This document shows, in pieces, positions 33,443 through 44,361 of a stretch of DNA of 64,000 bases (positions are counted from its first letter, which is position 1; each line of letters opens with the position of its first letter). The notes beneath the pieces were generated by a model that did no database searches, was not told where the DNA came from, and saw only the letters and a list, made by a program, of their open reading frames with translations. The stretch is taken from positions 3,134,501 through 3,198,500 of the forward strand of contig JAWNZC010000368.1 in NCBI GenBank assembly GCA_035771165.1, written 5' to 3'. Source of the stretch: Paragorgia papillata. Taxonomy: Eukaryota; Cnidaria; Anthozoa; Scleralcyonacea; Coralliidae. Both the position numbers and the translations under genes were made by a program.

Positions 33443-34431
33443 AGTTGGCGGCTATTAAACAAAGCTCAGGAATTGTTTTGTCCTCAAAAACATAGTATTG
33501 TAAGATGTCCATGCCTACTTCATGTTGCTTTGGATAGTCGTAGAAAGATTCGTGAACGAAATGAGACTTTTCGCTTTTCGCTCATTCTGACAAGTAGGAC
33601 TTTCATTTTGAAAAAAGAACGGTAAATATTGTTTTGATGGCGATTTTAGTTTTAGTAGTTTGATTTTAGTTTTGTTGAAATTGATCAGTTTCACAACAAG
33701 TTGAAAATTATTGATATTGGGGGCAAATTGTTGATAAAATAACGCCTGATTTAATAGAATTTTAAAATAACTATGTAGTAGTTTTAAAAATGTGTGTTGG
33801 GGGGGGGGGGGGGGGGCGATGTTTATGGACATTAACAAAGGCGAGCCATTGTGAATGCCCATAAAGATCTGACGTGAATATTTTAACTTTATTATCAAAT
33901 TCTAAGTGTACATGATGAATACTTGAGAAACTACAGTACATACATCAGAAATTAAGAGTCGTAAGAAGGGTTGGATAAGATCATTTTAACTCAGAACAAA
34001 CTTAAGCCACTGGTGTTTTTATTTTTTTATTAGTCAATGTTTTAATTAAGAAATATAAACTGTGTCGCGTGCGATTAGAGAGAGTTCAAGCTTCGCGTTT
34101 GAGAGCTCCGGCAAACGGCGGAATTGATTTTGTTAGTATAGTTTCTACTGGCCCTCGCAACTTTACGTTTTTTTATTTCTTCGTTATGATGGTGATTTTA
34201 TGTTATAGTTTAACGCGAGAAGTCTTGAAGATTGTTTTAAATAAGAACTTTACCTTCGCTTGCCGTTTGGCGAACGAATTAAGATTCACGTAAACGGGAA
34301 ACATGGCATAGCGCTTTGACGTTCGCGTGATTGAAACTAGAGATGAAATAAGTGTGTGGCGATTACATGGACCGAGCTAGCCCGCTTTATATTTCAGTGT
34401 TTTCCAGCTCTTTTTTGAGGTACGAGCCCGG
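33443..34431. other. No recognised gene
   Basis: AT-rich, with a run of 18 G at 33799-33816. Short frames only. Confidence 0.4.
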
Positions 34432-34533
34432 ATGTCGCGCAGGCGCAAAACGTTTGGCAGCGGTGTTGACTACCAGTCTCTCCTGCCCAGTCCCCAGAAG
34501 AAAAAGAAGGGCCTGATACTCGGGTTACCCCAG
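34432..34533 (+). CDS. Possible 5' exon of unknown gene
   Basis: ATG at 34432 gives MSRRRKTFGSGVDYQSLLPS, then PQKKKKGLILGLPQ, followed by CAGGTGCAA as a weak donor. GC content and codon use are richer than in the surrounding introns and look gene-like. No partner exon was found. It may be a retrocopy fragment or chance. Confidence 0.2.
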
Positions 34534-34654
34534 GTGCAATGCAGGCACTTTAATGTGATTGATCCAATGAGCTTTGGCAATCAATTTAAATTTGTTCTTG
34601 CCAGTTTCCCTTTGGGATATAACTAGAATGGATTATTCAACGCAATTTGGAATT

Positions 34655-34908
34655 ACCTTACCAATAGGCGAGTTTCAGGGTGTTGCGTGCGCATTATTTT
34701 TCAAAAAAACTGGCAAGCTCCACTCAAAGTAAACATACTGTTTAAAATCAACAAAGTATAGATGCAGTTTTTGGATATTTAGCACTATTATTCTGCTGTT
34801 GTTGGCTCGCTAGCAAGTCTGTTTGCTATTGCTTAATTTGTGGGGAGCCCGCCAATTCCATTGCAAGATGATGCGCGCGCAATACCCTGAAATTCGTCTA
34901 TTGCTTGT
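34655..34908. mobile_element. MITE with AATAGGCGAGTTTCAGGGTG ends
   Basis: The left end AATAGGCGAGTTTCAGGGTG is matched by ACCCTGAAATTCGTCTATTG at the right end, with GTGCGCAT/ATGCGCGC stems inside. The same end phrase occurs singly before exons B3 (8346) and B5 (12395). Confidence 0.6.
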
Positions 34909-35166
34909 CGTTCTTTTAAATATTAGGGTCTCTTCATATTAGGTAGGCGGGCTAGTCCGGTTATCGGGCTGATTAGAAGTCACGAAAATCTTTTCATGAC
35001 CGTGAAAAAGAACTAAAATACCCTGTGTGTTATACTTACAGAAAAACGAATCCAATTTTGCTTTGTTTTATCATTCTGCATTTCTCAAATAGTCGTAATA
35101 AGATTTTCGTGACATAAAATCATCCCAGTAACTTTACACAATGCTGTTAAAGTGCCTATGAAACGC

Positions 35167-35330
35167 TTAAGGACTTGAATGCTTAGGACGATGTTTTTTC
35201 TCTCTCCTTCGTCGATACAACCACATTACGGTGTAACAGAATAAAATCCCAATGCCTATCCCGCAAAATAATGTAATAACAGCTATATACCATTCTATTC
35301 CACCACATTTTTTGCGAGAGATTGATTTTT
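35167..35330 (-). pseudogene. Paralogous TM exon on opposite strand, tail truncated
   Basis: The - strand reads an acceptor (TTTTCCACAG) and then, in phase 1, KSISRKKCGGIEWYIAVITL, a TM helix and YTVMWLYRRRREKK. This is clearly homologous to the exon at 47391 (KSISEKKCGG, EWYIVVIAVF, YTVMWLYRRKRE). It stops after about 17 cytoplasmic residues (KHRPKHSSP, then TAA). All four YxxL motifs are missing. The sequence just past the stop (GCGTTTCATAGGCACTTTAA) matches the end of the MITE family that also lies at 35387-35859, so the tail was probably lost by a MITE insertion or a rearrangement there. No matching - strand SEA or Ig exons were found. It is either a relic of an inverted paralogue or the last exon of a short-tailed receptor. 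Confidence 0.65.
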
Positions 35331-35386
35331 CTGTGGAAAATACTAGTTCGGGCAAGAGAAAGATCAAATAACCTGATTGAGTGGAG

Positions 35387-35859
35387 TGTCTATGACATGA
35401 AAATTAAGTTTGTCTTATTTGAAAGAACACTTAAAACTATAGAGTAAGATCTTTTGCAGTTTTTCGTTTCCTTGCTTCGTTGTTGAAATATTTTAGTTTG
35501 TTTGATATGCAAATTAAACATTTTGACGTCGTAGGTGCATAATGAGTTATCGGAGAAGGTTAGATATCTTTGCTATTATCAAACCAAATTAATTTGAATG
35601 AAGCATGTGGATGTGTTTCGCCCACAACACTAAATATGTAGATTTTCAAGTGATTATATTTGATAATAGCAAAGATATATAACTTTTTCGATAATTCATT
35701 ATGCACGTGTGACGTCAAATGTTTAATTTGCATACCAAACAAACTAAAATATCTCAACAAGGAAGCAAGGAAACGAAAAACTGCAAAATACGTTACTCTA
35801 CCATTTTAAGTGTTCTTTCAAATAAGACAAACTTAATTTTCGTTTCATATGCTCTTTGA
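35387..35859. mobile_element. MITE family 1, copy 4
   Basis: Full palindrome with ends ATGAAAATTAAGTTTGTCTT and its complement. Lies 57 bp from the 5' side of the reversed TM exon. Another end of the family touches that exon's stop (35140-35168). Confidence 0.7.
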
Positions 35860-36010
35860 ACCTTTTCGGGTTTTGTCCAGTTATTTTACATTCCAAATTG
35901 TGTTTTATCGAGCTCTGTATTGTGGTATCGTTACAAAAGATTATATAATTCTTTGGTTTTGTTTAGATCAGGGTTTTTATCAGTTTGACAGATTCGTTTT
36001 TGTTTCGTTA

Positions 36011-36515
36011 ACTGCTTATGCAACGAAATTTCACTCCAGTTTTTTATGATTGCATTTGAAAGAACATTTAAAATGGCAAAGTAACATCTTTCGTAGAATT
36101 TCGTTTCCTTGCTTCATTCTTGAGATATTCAGGTTTGTTTGATATGCAAATATCATACTTATGACATCACAACTGCATAATGACTATTTGAAAGAGCATC
36201 AATTTTAGGATGATCCAATTATTTTACACAAAACTGTGCACGTTTAGTAAATGACCAGTCAAGGGTACATGCATGTAAGTGAAAATTTTTAAGTACTTTC
36301 GATAAGTACTCCCCAAGAAAATCATACTTTTCTAACAAGTCATTATGCAGTGTGATGTCATAAGTATGACATTTGCATATCAAACAAACCTGAATATCTC
36401 AAGAATGAAGCAAGGAAACGAAATTCTACGAAAGATGTTACTTTGTCATTTTAAGTGTTCTTTCAAATGCAATCATAAAAAAGTGGGGTGAAATTTCGTT
36501 GCATAAGCACTTTAA
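36011..36515. mobile_element. MITE family 1, divergent copy 5
   Basis: Ends CTTATGCAACGAAATTTCAC / GTGAAATTTCGTTGCATAAG, inner GTCATAAGTATGA pair. It ends only 53 bp before SEA exon 1. Confidence 0.7.
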
Positions 36516-36568
36516 TACATGTCTAACTTGCAGATCATTTGAAACGTTTCTTTTATATTATTTTCTAG

Positions 36569-36678
36569 GCGTTTCTTACAGGGCAACATTCAAAATTGTT
36601 GATATAAAGTTTACTGTTGATTTAAAAGATTCTAGCAGTCCTGTTTACATCAGCTTGGAATCAAACTTAATCTCAGCT
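36569..36678 (+). CDS. SEA-domain exon 1
   Basis: A 110-nt exon (phase 1 in, phase 0 out) with acceptor TTATTTTCTAG and donor GTAAGT. It codes for the first beta strand and first helix of a SEA domain: YRATFKIVDIKFTVDLKD followed by SSPVYISLESNLISA. The pattern of a TFKI-type strand, a DL(K/D)DSSSP turn and a helix is typical of SEA modules in mucins and adhesion receptors. It joins in frame to the 59-nt exon at 43424. A nearby AG at 36579-36580 (in CTTACAG) is a less likely acceptor because it would shift the frame. Confidence 0.75.
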
Positions 36679-36719
36679 GTAAGTTGTTTATTCTTGTATT
36701 AATGAAGCGAAAAATTCGT

Positions 36720-38024
36720 TGGCGTTTTTGGTGTTTTAGACCCCGTTCACACGAGTCCGGAGCGAGTTGAAAACGGCGCTAAAAAGTCACAAAACGCCGT
36801 TTCTTTCACACGGCACTGGATCGAAATTGTGTGAAAACAGCGCTCTAAACGGAGCATTTTGGAAACGATTTCTAGACGGAGCGAGATGAAAAGGGAAACC
36901 TTGGCGGTTGAAAAAAATATCCAAACCAGAGGTAGATGACCAAGTCTAGTTTGGAGTATGTTTTTTTCAGTTTTCCTTAATTTAAAGCAATGTCTGAAGG
37001 TTTTGCTCAACATTTTTGTTGTCATTTAACACTTTATAAATAACAAGACGGGTCAGGCGTTCACTCGAGCTACTGACAAAGCGTCGAGGTCTCCTCCGCA
37101 GAAGCTCTATACCGCGTGAGCAAAGCTGGGAGTGGGCCGAGGAAGATCAGAACGAAGGCTGAATGTGGTGCATACTTCACATTGGTGAACATATTTACGA
37201 TTAAGACAGTTGTCAGCCACATCTGATCACTAGTCAGTCAGTCGATTTCGAAATCTACTAACAATGTGCAAGAACACCTTGATCAAAAGACAAAGCTGTT
37301 CAACTTTTTGTCCAACTCCAAAAGCAAAAGGAGCAAGGAACTTACAACATGCCTCACGGCCTCACTCCATCACACGGCTAACAACTCACCGGAAGTATGA
37401 ATAGTAGCGGAAGTAAAAAGTGCAAAAATGCAAAATAGTGACACCCAAAAAAGGAAGAAAAAATAGAGAAAAAAAAAGAATCGACTCGAAACCTAGACTC
37501 GGCCTACCACAGGTAGCCCGAGTAACAAAACACTTATTTTTTGGTACCTGGGAGGAAACTGTGTTTTGTAGCCCCTCGACTGCTCGTCGTTGCCCTCGGC
37601 GTCGCCTCCGGAAACAACGGCGATCCCGGGACTACAAAACACACTGTTTCCCTCGGTGCCAGTAAATGAGTGTTTATTATTATTATATACCAAGTGTCAA
37701 AGTTCATGTTTTCTTGCGTCTCATTGGGTGAGAAGGTATCACGTGAAAGTCGTGAAATTCGACTGTCTCCCAGCAATAGCTCTGAGCGGTGAATAATAAT
37801 ATCATGTTATGGACCGGTGAACAATAAAATCGTTCAGACCGAGACTACTTATGAAGTTATGGAGCAAAAACAAAGGTTCGCTAGCCGAACAGTGATGAAA
37901 TAGAAAATGTTAATAATAAACTTCTTATTAACCGAGAGCGCGGTCATTACGAAATCTCGCGGACGAGATTAATAAGAGGTTTATTATATGGCATTTTGAA
38001 ACAACACATCTTACATTTAATACC
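36720..38024. other. Intron with MITE-like hairpins before the LINE
   Basis: 36735-36900 has GTTCACACGAG-type repeat sequence. 37527-37675 is an inverted pair (AAACACTTATTTTTTGGTAC with its near complement at the other end). 37920-37985 holds a CTCGCGGACGAGATT hairpin. No exon seen. Confidence 0.45.
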
Positions 38025-38741
38025 TTGTCACACGCTCGAGGTCACACTATTGTCATTGACATAGACTTATTGTTTTCAATGTTGTTGCTCTTGTTGTCAT
38101 CGCTTTCGGAATCCTTGACTGATTTTAATAGTCAAGAATTATCAAGCTCGGATTTCCACAAAAAGAAAGTAGACGTGGCTGAAGGAAAGAAAGTAAACTC
38201 GTCTACTCAGACGGGTTTATCTTCTGTCGAGGAACATTTAGACAATAATAATAAAGTCAGCAACGCAAAGCAATTCTCTAATTTGAATGATGTTTCTCAA
38301 GAGGACAAAAGAAAAAATGTCTCTGATTTAAATACGCAAGTTAAAGTATATCGGGCAAAGCATAATGAAGTTTATGAGTCTACCAATTTAAATGCACAAG
38401 TTAAAGCATATCGCGCAAAGCAGAATGAAGCCTACAAGAAATTGCAGTCCTCGCAACCCAAAAAATTCGTTGAGAAACCTTGTAATCATAAGCGGTTGCC
38501 GGTACCTATGGCTCTATCCAACGTCCTGCCTGGTCCTTGGCGATCTAATAAGGTTTCATCACGTTTTAAGCCAAATAACGTTGTGAAACAAACCACTAAA
38601 GTAAATGCTACGCGACGTCATGGAAATGAACCCCTTTTTCGAGGGCGATTAACGAACCACACACCTTTACACGTGAATCAAGCTCGGATTTTGGATTGGA
38701 GAAATTATCTCAAGCATGTTTACCAGATAACAAGAAGTTAA
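38025..38741 (+). CDS. LINE ORF1 (gag-like, no zinc knuckle seen)
   Basis: A 238-codon ORF directly upstream of, and overlapping by 46 bp in another frame, the endonuclease/RT ORF. It is Lys/Asn/Ser-rich after a hydrophobic stretch near the start (LLFSMLLLLLSSLSESL). It holds a two-fold internal repeat of the type LNxQVKxYRAKxNExY. No CCHC motif or RRM was recognised. Position and overlap make it the ORF1 of the element, coding for a probable RNA-binding particle protein. The true start may be further in. Confidence 0.5.
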   Translation: MSHARGHTIVIDIDLLFSMLLLLLSSLSESLTDFNSQELSSSDFHKKKVDVAEGKKVNSSTQTGLSSVEEHLDNNNKVSNAKQFSNLNDVSQEDKRKNVSDLNTQVKVYRAKHNEVYESTNLNAQVKAYRAKQNEAYKKLQSSQPKKFVEKPCNHKRLPVPMALSNVLPGPWRSNKVSSRFKPNNVVKQTTKVNATRRHGNEPLFRGRLTNHTPLHVNQARILDWRNYLKHVYQITRS

Positions 38742-41683
38742 CGAGTCGATGCGAATTTGGAGTAAACATTTCGGCCTATATGGAAGCTAATCCATTTAGT
38801 ATCAAAAGGATAAATACAACTAGCTATACCATGGGGAAACGTATCCCACTTGTCCGGTTTAGACAACGAAGTCAATTTAAGGAAGCTAATATATTCAGCA
38901 GTCAAAGATGCCATGTACCAGACAACTGCATATATATAAATTCAAACCAACTGTCAGAAACTTGTTCTTCTCAAAACACCACAACTACTCCTGTAATTAA
39001 CCCTGTTTTATCGGGAAAGCGACAGGGTGATTTACCAAATTTTTTCTTATCAAACGTAAGATCACTCCTTCCAAAATTAGAGGATTTAGAAGTTGTCCTT
39101 AAGTCTAATCACGTTACCCTGGCGCTTATTACTGAAACATGGTTGACTGATCAAATTAACGATGCCGCTTTAGAAATTGATGGTTATTCTTTGGTCCGAC
39201 GTGATCGAGCATTAAGAATTGGTGGGGGAATTTGTGCGTTTATAAAGGCAAATATACCATTCAAGACCCTCGATGACCTACATGACGATTGTTTCGAGAC
39301 TTTGTGGCTATATCTGAGACCTTGCAAACTACCTCGAGGCATTTCCTGTTTAATCGTATGCGTCGTCTATCATCCACCATCCAATGATTCTAATATAATG
39401 ATAGAACATCTATCAACCAAGTTAGATCTAGCTCTCGCAAAACATCCGCACGCGGGAATATTACTTGTAGGAGATTTTAACAGATGTCCTATCTCTGACT
39501 TACGCAGACGATTTAACCTAAAGCAGATTGTTAAACAACCTACCAGAGGAGAGACCATACTTGACTTGATTCTAACAAATTTGGCAGACTATTATAATCT
39601 ACCTCAAGTCATATCACCGATAGGTCTTAGTGATCACAACTCTGTACTGTGTATACCAGCGAAACGCAGTCTTAAGAACGAAACATCCAAAGTAAAGATG
39701 AGACAAGGCAATACCGCCAATAAGAACGCCCTCGGTAAGTGGCTGTCGAATGTCAACTGGAGTAACTTATATCATACCGCCTCATGTGATCAGAAACTTG
39801 AAATTTTACATACAACACTAGAAACTGGTCTGGATATTTTTCTCCCAAGTAAGGTGGTTAAATTGCACGATTGTGATAAACCGTGGATAACTGCCGAATT
39901 TAAGAGTATAGTAGAAGATAGACAAAAGGCTTTCTATCAGGGAAATAAACCTTTGCACAGTCGTTTACGTAACTTAGCCAACAGGGAAGGGAAGAAATTG
40001 AAATCAACATTTCTTAAAAGAAAATTGGAACAGCTTAAGTCTAATCCTAATCCAAAAAAGTGGTGGGATTCAATAAAAGGGCTTGCAGGATACCCCAAGA
40101 AAGCACAAATTTCGACCTGTCTTATTGGCAATCAAATCCTTGCTGGAAGAGCGCTTGCAGATAAAATGAATGACACATTTTCGTCCGTTACGCAACACAT
40201 TGTTCCCCTTCAACCTAATCCTGAAGTTAACGAAATTGAAATCTTATCGAGGTACATTATTAGCGAAGACGAAGTTTACACGAAACTCTCTTGTTTACGT
40301 TCTTCTAAATCACCTGGCCCGGATGATGTTCCAAATTGGATGTTAAAACTATATGCACCTATTCTTGCTGCCCCTGTAGCCTCTATCTTTAACGAATCTA
40401 TACAGCAAGCATGTGTTCCTATTAGATGGAAGAAAGCTGACATTATTCCTATTCCAAAAACTGCGAGAGTTGTCGATATAACGAAAGATCTACGTCCTAT
40501 TTCATTAACAGCAACTCTGTCTAAAGTTTGTGAACGCTTTATTACAGATTGGCTTATAGAGTCCATATGGGATATGATAGATAAACGACAATTTGGTTCG
40601 ATACCCAATTCATCTACTTCCCATGCACTAATCAGTTTTGTCCATCATCTACTAAGCGAAACCGACAGAACTAAGAAGACAGTAAGAGTGTTTTTGCTTG
40701 ACTTTTCTAAGGCATTTGACCTTATCGACCATACTATTCTTCTTCAGAAGTTATCCAACATGAATGTTCCACCAACGTTGATTAACTGGATAAGAAGTTT
40801 TCTTACAAATCGAAAACAACGTGTAAGATTAAAGGAATGCGTTTCTGAATGGCAAACAGTCAACGGTGGGGTTCCGCAAGGAACTGTATTAGGACCGATA
40901 CTTTTCCTTGTGATGATTAATGACCTGTTGTCATATTGGACAGACCGATGGAAATATGTTGATGATAGTACAGTTACCGAAAGCATTCCTAGCAATTGTG
41001 ACAGTAACCTACAAAGTCTTGTCAATGAGATCAACGACTGAACTACTCAAAATAAAATGAAACTTAATGTTACTAAATGTAAAGAATTAATTGTCGATTT
41101 TTCAAAAGAAAAACGGTCGTTTTTGCCATTGAACATTGCAGGAGTTTTGGTCGAAAAAGTCAAATCTGCTCGATTACTTGGACTTATTATCCAAGACGAT
41201 CTGAGATGGAATGAACATGTTAATAGCATCGTGAAGAAAGCAGGAAAAAGGCTTTACATGTTGAGATTACTAAAACGATCAAATGCTGAAATAGATACGT
41301 TAATAATAGTATATACTACGATAATTAGACCTGTGCTTGAATACGCTTCCCAGGTATGGCATTATAATATTCCAAACTATTTGAGCGACGAGATTGAAGT
41401 CCTGCAAAAACGTGCATTGAGAATTATTTTACCTTCCTTAAGTTATAGAGAAGCTTTGGGCTGTACAAAGATTTTAACTTTAAAGGAACGCCGTGAAAAC
41501 TTATCTGATAATTTTTTTAAGAACAATCACAATAACCTAAAGTTTCAAGAATGTTTACCTGATAGAATTTTAACTAACTATAAACTAAGACTTAGCGGAT
41601 TTTACAACCATTATTTATGTAAGACTGAACGTTTTAAGAACTCGTTTTTCCCTCAAAGTGTTTTAAGAAGTAATTGTAAATAA
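38696..41683 (+). pseudogene. LINE ORF2: APE endonuclease and reverse transcriptase, one in-frame stop
   Basis: Two stretches in the same frame (38696-41041 and 41057-41683) are separated only by a TGA at 41039-41041. The first holds an APE-type endonuclease: SNVRSLLPKLEDLE, ITETWL, GGGICAFI, VVYHPPSND, LLVGDFN, SDHN. It continues into reverse transcriptase: LRPISLTATLSKVCER, FLLDFSKAFDLIDH (motif A), GVPQGTVLGPILFLVMIND and KYVDDST (the YxDD box). The second part is the C-terminal region (LLGLIIQDDLRWNEHV and downstream helices), ending with TAA at 41681. A non-LTR retrotransposon of the CR1/L2-like grade, inserted between SEA exons 1 and 2. With nearly all of its frame open, the insertion looks fairly recent. 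Inactive as read. Confidence 0.85.
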
Positions 41684-42373
41684 TATGTATAAATTAGAAT
41701 TCTTCATAAATATGTAAATTTTTTAACTACTACTGATGTAATTTAACCTTTATAGGTTACAATATCGGTTTTTAATAAATCTAAATCAATCCTAAAACTC
41801 ACTGCCAGATTGCTCATCGTCCCACTCATACTTAATTTAGTCCTCAGGTTATTGAATTCACAAAATTTTTGCGGTTTTCTTTCGTCGTTTAGTTGCAAAC
41901 AACATGTCTGCCAAAATCCGTAATCGACCCGTCGATTACGGAAAATTATCGACCGGCACGTGACACGTCTCAGCCAATGAGAACACACGATTTCAACGGA
42001 AGTAACTTGTCCCATATAATAATTAAAGATAAAGACTCAACACAACCAAAAAGACCACCAAGCAAGCTGTTAAAATCTTGGGGAATTTTGTATCGGAATT
42101 TTGTATCGAAAAAGGACTTGCCGCCGACTTTGAAATCTTACCAAAATACAACTCAACGAACTTCTTCGACAATTAATAAAAGTTTCATTATATTTACTTC
42201 AGTGATTTGATTTGTTTCTTTTTTTTGTTTTCTTTGACACTTGGTATGTAATAAAATACTTATTGATTGACTGTAACCTTCGGCAAACAGCATACCGACC
42301 GTCGATGTTTCCCAAGGCGGAGCCGAGCGAAACATCGGAGGTCTCGGGTCCACATACTGTTTCCCCCGAAAAT

Positions 42374-42705
42374 TAACAGCATATTCTCTCATCTCGAGAG
42401 GATGATTATCGTTAATTATCAAATGTCCTAGAATTAACAATAATCATCATTTTAAAAAAATAATTCCCTACCCCCAAACCCCCAACCCTAACCCACCTCT
42501 AAACCTGACCCTAAACCTAACCACAACCCCCTGGAAACCCTAAACCTAACCACAATCCCCTGTTCGACCTAAACCTAACCACAACCCTCCGGGAAAAAAG
42601 TCCCACCTCTCAGAGCACAACACCCCTATTCCCATCATATTCGTCTGTGTGAAGAAATGATGATTATCATGATACTCAAGTAAGAGGATATGTTGAGATT
42701 AACTA
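42374..42705. mobile_element. Element with degenerate CCCTAA-like repeats
   Basis: Outer parts (CTCATCTCGAGAGGATGATT and, on the other side, ATGATTATCATGATACTCAA) form rough inverted ends. The middle (42470-42600) consists of CCCTAAACCTAACCACAACC-type repeats, degenerate relatives of the telomere unit. Confidence 0.5.
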
Positions 42706-43080
42706 GCCATGGCACAACCTTGTTCCCAGGCCATTTTTGAAATTGGGAGGGCGGGAAAATGCCCTGGCATCGGCTGGTCACAGCACCCAGAAATACTGGG
42801 TGTAATAAATTAGCAATTTAATTCAGTATGCAAAATTATTCTGAGTAATGCGTTCCCGTGGGAAAGGTTTATTGTAATGGAGATCCTATTGGTCGCGTTG
42901 GCGGTCCCGTTGAAGCGATTTGATTATAACTGGCACAAAACTATGCATCATTATGTTTCCCGAAGAATGTTTAAGAAAACCAATCAACCAATGAAAATAA
43001 AGAGTCCACCAGCCGACGCCAGCGCCTTTTCCAGCCATCCCAATTTCAAAAAGGCCCTGGGGACGAGGTTGGCCATGGCA
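42706..43080. mobile_element. MITE with GCCATGGCACAACCTTG end
   Basis: The left end GCCATGGCACAACCTTGTTC and right end GAGGTTGGCCATGGC, with CAATTTCAAAAAGGCC / GGCCATTTTTGAAATTG inside, make an inverted repeat of about 375 bp. The tail that follows (43081-43180) resembles the arms of the element at 62550-62946. Confidence 0.6.
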
Positions 43081-43423
43081 AACTTTAAGAGTTCATGGCT
43101 CGAGAACTATACATCAGATTTTCTTGAAATTTTCAGTGAATGCTCCACCATGCTCTTTTGTTTATTAAAACAATATAAATGCCAATGAATTTTTCACTTC
43201 ATGTACACTATAAAAACCTTGAAATAGCAATTGTCTTTTGGATTTATTTAATTTTAATTTGTCTTTGAAAAATGTTTCTTTTTTCAAATTCCAGATAAAA
43301 TTATGTTATTGTCTAAAAATGCTTAATTTGCGCATTTGAATTTAGGAAATAATTTTTGACATCACTTTAACTACATTTTATAAACATTAACTACACCTCA
43401 AATGTAATGTGTTCTTTTTTAAG

Positions 43424-43482
43424 ATATCGTCTGCTTACCAAAATAATAGCTTCTTCCTTGCGGTTCGTGTCAATGGTTTTCG
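43424..43482 (+). CDS. SEA-domain exon 2 (59 nt)
   Basis: A small exon between GTTCTTTTTTAAG and CGGTAAGT, phase 0 in and phase 2 out, coding for ISSAYQNNSFFLAVRVNGF plus part of an Arg codon. It supplies the second helix and the strand that ends at the FR(E)GSVV turn of the SEA domain. Too short for ORF finders. Support comes from the domain continuity it restores between the exons at 36569 and 44059, and from exact phase agreement on both sides. Confidence 0.72.
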
Positions 43483-43524
43483 GTAAGTTTCCTATTCTGC
43501 GTATTTAAATGCATTTCGCAATAA

Positions 43525-43990
43525 GCATCATCATCATCATCATCAATATCATTATTATTATTATCATCATCATTATCATTGTTATCATTATTATAATCAT
43601 CATCGTCATCAATATCATTATTATTATCGTCATCATTATTATAATCATTATCATCATTATCATCATCATCATCATCATCGTCATTATTATTTATCATTTA
43701 TTACTATTACTATTACTGTTACTGTTACTGTTACTGTTACTGTTACTGTTACTGTTACTGTTACTGTTACTGTTACTGTTACTGTTACTGCTACTGCTAC
43801 TGCTACTGCTACTGCTACTGCTACTGCTACTGCTACTGCTACTGCTACTGCTACTGCTACTGCTACTGTTACTGTTACTGTTACTGTTACTGTTACTGTT
43901 ACTGTGACTGTGACTGTTACTGTGACTGTGACTGTGACTGTGACTGTGACTGTGACTGCGACTGTTACTGTTACTGCTACTAATTCTTAT
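43525..43990 (+). repeat. ATC/ATT and (TACTGT)n/(TACTGC)n microsatellites
   Basis: Trinucleotide (ATC, ATT) repeats to about 43700, then TACTGT, TACTGC, TACTGT and GACTGT blocks. They fill most of the 576-bp intron between SEA exons 2 and 3. Long Leu, Ile or Ser frames here are artefacts. Confidence 0.9.
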
Positions 43991-44058
43991 TATCACTAAT
44001 CATTATTATTTTATCATTAGTAAAATTCTGATGTACTTTTCCTTCTTTATTGTTTTAG

Positions 44059-44201
44059 CGAGGGAAGCGTTGTTGCAGATGTCACAATTATTTTTAGTAC
44101 ATCACAATCATTACCGTTAGTTGAACTTGAGAACGATGTCCGAAGTGATGGTAAACTTGGCAATTACCCTGTCGAGCTGTCAAGTATAAAGCTGGCTGAA
44201 G
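44059..44201 (+). CDS. SEA-domain exon 3 with GSVVA motif
   Basis: A 143-nt exon (phase 2 in, phase 1 out), acceptor TTGTTTTAG, donor GGTATGT. The split Arg codon is followed by EGSVVADVTIIFSTSQS and the C-terminal SEA strand and helix, ending SSIKLAEG. GSVVA closely matches the G-SVVV turn at which many SEA domains cleave themselves (known for MUC1-type domains), so the receptor may be a cleaved, non-covalent heterodimer. The intron just upstream (576 bp) is almost entirely microsatellite. Confidence 0.78.
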
Positions 44202-44361
44202 GTATGTAAAACGACTGACTGAATTATTCATTATTTGCTAATACCGTTCTAAATATATATTAATCACTAAATCCTTTAAAAAAGATCAAATCAGCTCCAC
44301 ATTGTCCCCAAGCATTGATAGCAGTAAGCTAAATAGCTACTTTTTTACTTGCTTGCTTGTA

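Noticed and set aside
43470..43996. Poly-Leu, poly-Ile, Ser-Asn and Asp-rich frames
   Set aside because: Trinucleotide and hexanucleotide microsatellites between two SEA exons.
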